Shown: positions 62,315 to 64,000 of the stretch, in pieces
Layout: every line of letters begins with the position of its first letter
Position numbering within the stretch: the first letter of the stretch is position 1
Source: an uncultured Muribaculaceae bacterium
GTDB lineage: Bacteria > Bacteroidota > Bacteroidia > Bacteroidales > Muribaculaceae
Assembly: GCA_934661195.1 (NCBI GenBank)
Contig: CAKUJD010000002.1
Coordinates: 248,001 to 312,000, forward strand
Direction of reading: 5' to 3'
Length of the DNA stretch: 64,000 nucleotides
The notes under the pieces: generated by a model
Told to the model about the DNA's origin: nothing
Seen by the model: only the letters and a program-made list of their open reading frames with translations
Databases searched by the model: none
Program-made: the position numbers and the translations under genes

Positions 62315-63472
62315 GTGATACTCAGCATTCTGGTATACACATTAACCGGGCTCTCCCTGTTTGGCCTTGGCTGGCACGCGTCAGAGCGCGATGCTAAAAG
62401 CCGCTTGCAGGGCGGGAATGGCACTTCATTTCTCAGTTGGGAGATAGTGCTGTCGGTGTTGCTGTTTGCCGTAGTGGCCGGGGCGCGCTACAACACGGGG
62501 TTCGACTATGCAATGTATCTGCGCGAGTATGGCTATATGCAATCCACAGGCCACTTCAACCGCTGCGACTTTGAGCCAGGTTTTGAACTTGTCAGCAGGG
62601 GCTTTGCTGCACTCAACGTGCATTATTTCTTCTACTTCGCCTTTTGGGGCGCACTGCAGATAGGCCTGGTTTACCTTGGTCTTAACGACCGCAAATTCCT
62701 GCTGCCGTGGGTTGGACTCAATATAATGCTGGGCACCAGCTTCATAAGCTGGATGAACTTGATGCGGCAATATGTGGTGGTGTGTGCCTTTGTGCCGATG
62801 GCGCTGCTCATAAGGCAGCGCAAGTGGCTTGCCTATTTTGCATGCGTGGCACTGCTGTGCACCATTCACAAGTCGGCTTTGTTCCTTGTGCCGCTATATG
62901 CCTTTGGCTACTTCACAATTAAGGTGAACGACGGCAAGGTGCCGTTGCTGATATTGCTGCTATGCGTAATTGTGGGCCTCAATCCCGTGTGGCTGTCGCT
63001 GTTTCATAACTTTGGCGACGCATTGGCGCTAATAGGTTATGGCAAGTATGCCGGCCTAATGGAGGATATGGCATGCGGAGGAGCGCAAATCATGAGCTGG
63101 GGTCCCAACAGAATCTCGATTCTGCTGATGGAGGCGGTGCTTGTGTGGTATTACAGTCGCGTGAGGGAGCACTTCAGTTCCGACGCCATGCTGCCGCTAT
63201 ACTTCTCGCTGGCTTTTGTGGGCATTTGCCTCGAGAATCTGCTTATCAACACCAATGGCGTGGTGCTGCGTACGGTGCAGTTTATGCTGGTGTTTGTGGT
63301 GCTGCTCAATGCCTACACGCTTGAATACTTCCGCCAAACCAGACGCTGGTGGCATTTTGCAGTGTTCGCACTGCTCATTTTCAACTATGTGTATGTGGTG
63401 ATATTCAAGGCTGTGTATATGCCCAGCAAAGTGATCGTTCCATCGCTTTATAACTTGTTTTTTCGAAATTGA
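62315..63472 (+). CDS. EpsG/Wzy-like O-antigen or EPS polymerase
   Basis: A 385-residue membrane protein with about ten helices, matching the EpsG family: the start GARYNTGFDYAMYLREY resembles the conserved R-Y-x-x-G-x-D-Y motif, and a large loop holds FEPGFELVSRGF (EPGFELV motif). It would polymerise lipid-linked repeat units in the periplasm. The start is the GTG at 62315, 19 bases after the previous stop; no ATG upstream gives a better N-terminus. Polymerase assignment is by family and context. Confidence 0.85.
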   Translation: MILSILVYTLTGLSLFGLGWHASERDAKSRLQGGNGTSFLSWEIVLSVLLFAVVAGARYNTGFDYAMYLREYGYMQSTGHFNRCDFEPGFELVSRGFAALNVHYFFYFAFWGALQIGLVYLGLNDRKFLLPWVGLNIMLGTSFISWMNLMRQYVVVCAFVPMALLIRQRKWLAYFACVALLCTIHKSALFLVPLYAFGYFTIKVNDGKVPLLILLLCVIVGLNPVWLSLFHNFGDALALIGYGKYAGLMEDMACGGAQIMSWGPNRISILLMEAVLVWYYSRVREHFSSDAMLPLYFSLAFVGICLENLLINTNGVVLRTVQFMLVFVVLLNAYTLEYFRQTRRWWHFAVFALLIFNYVYVVIFKAVYMPSKVIVPSLYNLFFRN

Positions 63473-63479
63473 TATAGAT

Positions 63480-64000
63480 ATGTTGGTATCGGTGATCATA
63501 CCGGTTTACAATGCCGAGAGCTATATAGCGCGATGCGTTACATCGGTGCTCGATCAGTCGTATGCCAACTTGGAAGTGATTCTGGTGGACGATTGCAGTA
63601 CCGACTCAACCTTGAGCGTGCTCCGAGGTGTGCTTGACGAGCGCAACGACAGTCGCGTTAGGATTATTTGTCACGAGCGCAACCAAGGCAGCGCTGCCAC
63701 AAGGACCACTGGAATCAAAGCTGCACATGGCGATTATATGGTGCATGTGGATAGCGATGATTGGGTTGAACGCGACTTTGTGGCCAAAATGGTAAAGAAA
63801 GCCATAGTAAGCAATGCCGATATTGTGGTGTGTGAGTACTGCTATGAATATGCCTGTCATAGTGAAAGATGTCATATATATGAGTCAACGGACAACAATG
63901 TGTTTCTGGCACGGGTGTTGAGTGGCGATTTGCATGCCTCATTGTGGAACAAGCTTATTCGTAGCAATATCATATTTAAGCACAATTTAACACCTCTTCC
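63480..64000 (+). CDS. Glycosyltransferase family 2 (3' end outside the window)
   Basis: The first 173 codons of a GT2 enzyme that adds a sugar to the growing repeat unit on the cytosolic side. The GT-A start VSVIIPVYNAESYIARCV (3-20), Asp37-Asp38 in VILVDDCSTDST, GSAATRTTGIKAA (70-82), and the metal-binding DSDDW (91-95) are all present. The ATG at 63480 lies seven bases after the polymerase stop. Donor and acceptor are unknown. Confidence 0.9.
   Translation, partial: MLVSVIIPVYNAESYIARCVTSVLDQSYANLEVILVDDCSTDSTLSVLRGVLDERNDSRVRIICHERNQGSAATRTTGIKAAHGDYMVHVDSDDWVERDFVAKMVKKAIVSNADIVVCEYCYEYACHSERCHIYESTDNNVFLARVLSGDLHASLWNKLIRSNIIFKHNLTPL

Noticed and set aside
61066..62424. A 452-codon open frame on the minus strand
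   Set aside because: Antisense to the wecC-like gene and runs across its boundaries; no promoter or ribosome site.

Overview
The window reads as a stretch of chromosome from a GC-rich member of the order Bacteroidales; a Muribaculaceae-like gut bacterium is my best guess, but that is inference. The evidence is the gene content (RprX/RprY two-component pair, PPi-dependent phosphofructokinase, animal/fungal-type GT3 glycogen synthase, M13 and M18 peptidases, DUF5063, PorT/FadL-type outer-membrane barrels, a secreted protein with a type A sorting-like tail). In addition, many genes are preceded by the Bacteroidales promoter pattern TTTG-N19-22-TAnnTTTG. I see 52 protein genes, two of them cut by the window ends, and no rRNA, tRNA, CRISPR array, prophage or insertion sequence.

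Region by region. 1-1968 (minus): thioesterase, dprA and a nucleoside phosphorylase. 2065-4804 (plus): a compact run of an exported Ntn-hydrolase, a DUF486 membrane protein, a small two-helix membrane protein and a Crp/Fnr regulator. 4815-6065 (minus): a LolC/E-type permease. 6347-8688 (plus): two secreted proteins encoded by overlapping genes, the larger a Cthe_2159-like beta-helix. 8846-11089 (plus): YraN, a small conserved protein, a PlsC-like acyltransferase and a nitrilase. 11094-15273: an RlhA/TrhP-like U32 protein and dnaG, divergent from back-to-back promoters. 15360-18081 (plus): a four-LysM protein with a periplasmic-binding-like domain, then an outer-membrane barrel. 18157-28969 (all minus): sugar nucleotidyltransferase-galK, a membrane protein-smpB, trxA, plsC-dnaE and rprX-rprY.

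29271-34988 is one long minus-strand run: yicC, gmk, nadD, DUF5063, M18 aminopeptidase, phosphosugar mutase. galE, lepA and a flavin reductase follow on plus. Next on minus come an A+T-richer two-DTG aspartic protease, a FadL-like barrel and a Gly/Trp-rich exported protein. 43946-47933 (plus) holds an ABC-F ATPase and an M13 peptidase. 48141-52407 (plus) is a glycogen module (GT3 synthase plus GT35 phosphorylase). kdsB and an M16 protein without the HxxEH zinc motif overlap at 52546-54607, followed by pfp.

56552 to the window end is an exopolysaccharide/capsule locus with its own promoter and a roughly 150-base structured leader. It encodes a WecA-like initiating transferase, a Wza-like export lipoprotein, a Wzc-like tyrosine autokinase, a UDP-ManNAc-type dehydrogenase, an EpsG/Wzy-like polymerase and a GT2 glycosyltransferase that runs off the end.

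Metabolically, the nucleotidyltransferase, galK, galE, phosphosugar mutase and glycogen genes all meet at hexose-1-phosphate and UDP-sugars, which also feed the polysaccharide locus. kdsB serves LPS core/lipid A synthesis. The most unusual items are the paired secreted proteins at 6347-8688, the LysM/periplasmic-binding fusion at 15360, the two-DTG protease at 39107, the M16 protein without its zinc motif at 53309, and the apparently mosaic wzc gene at 58634.
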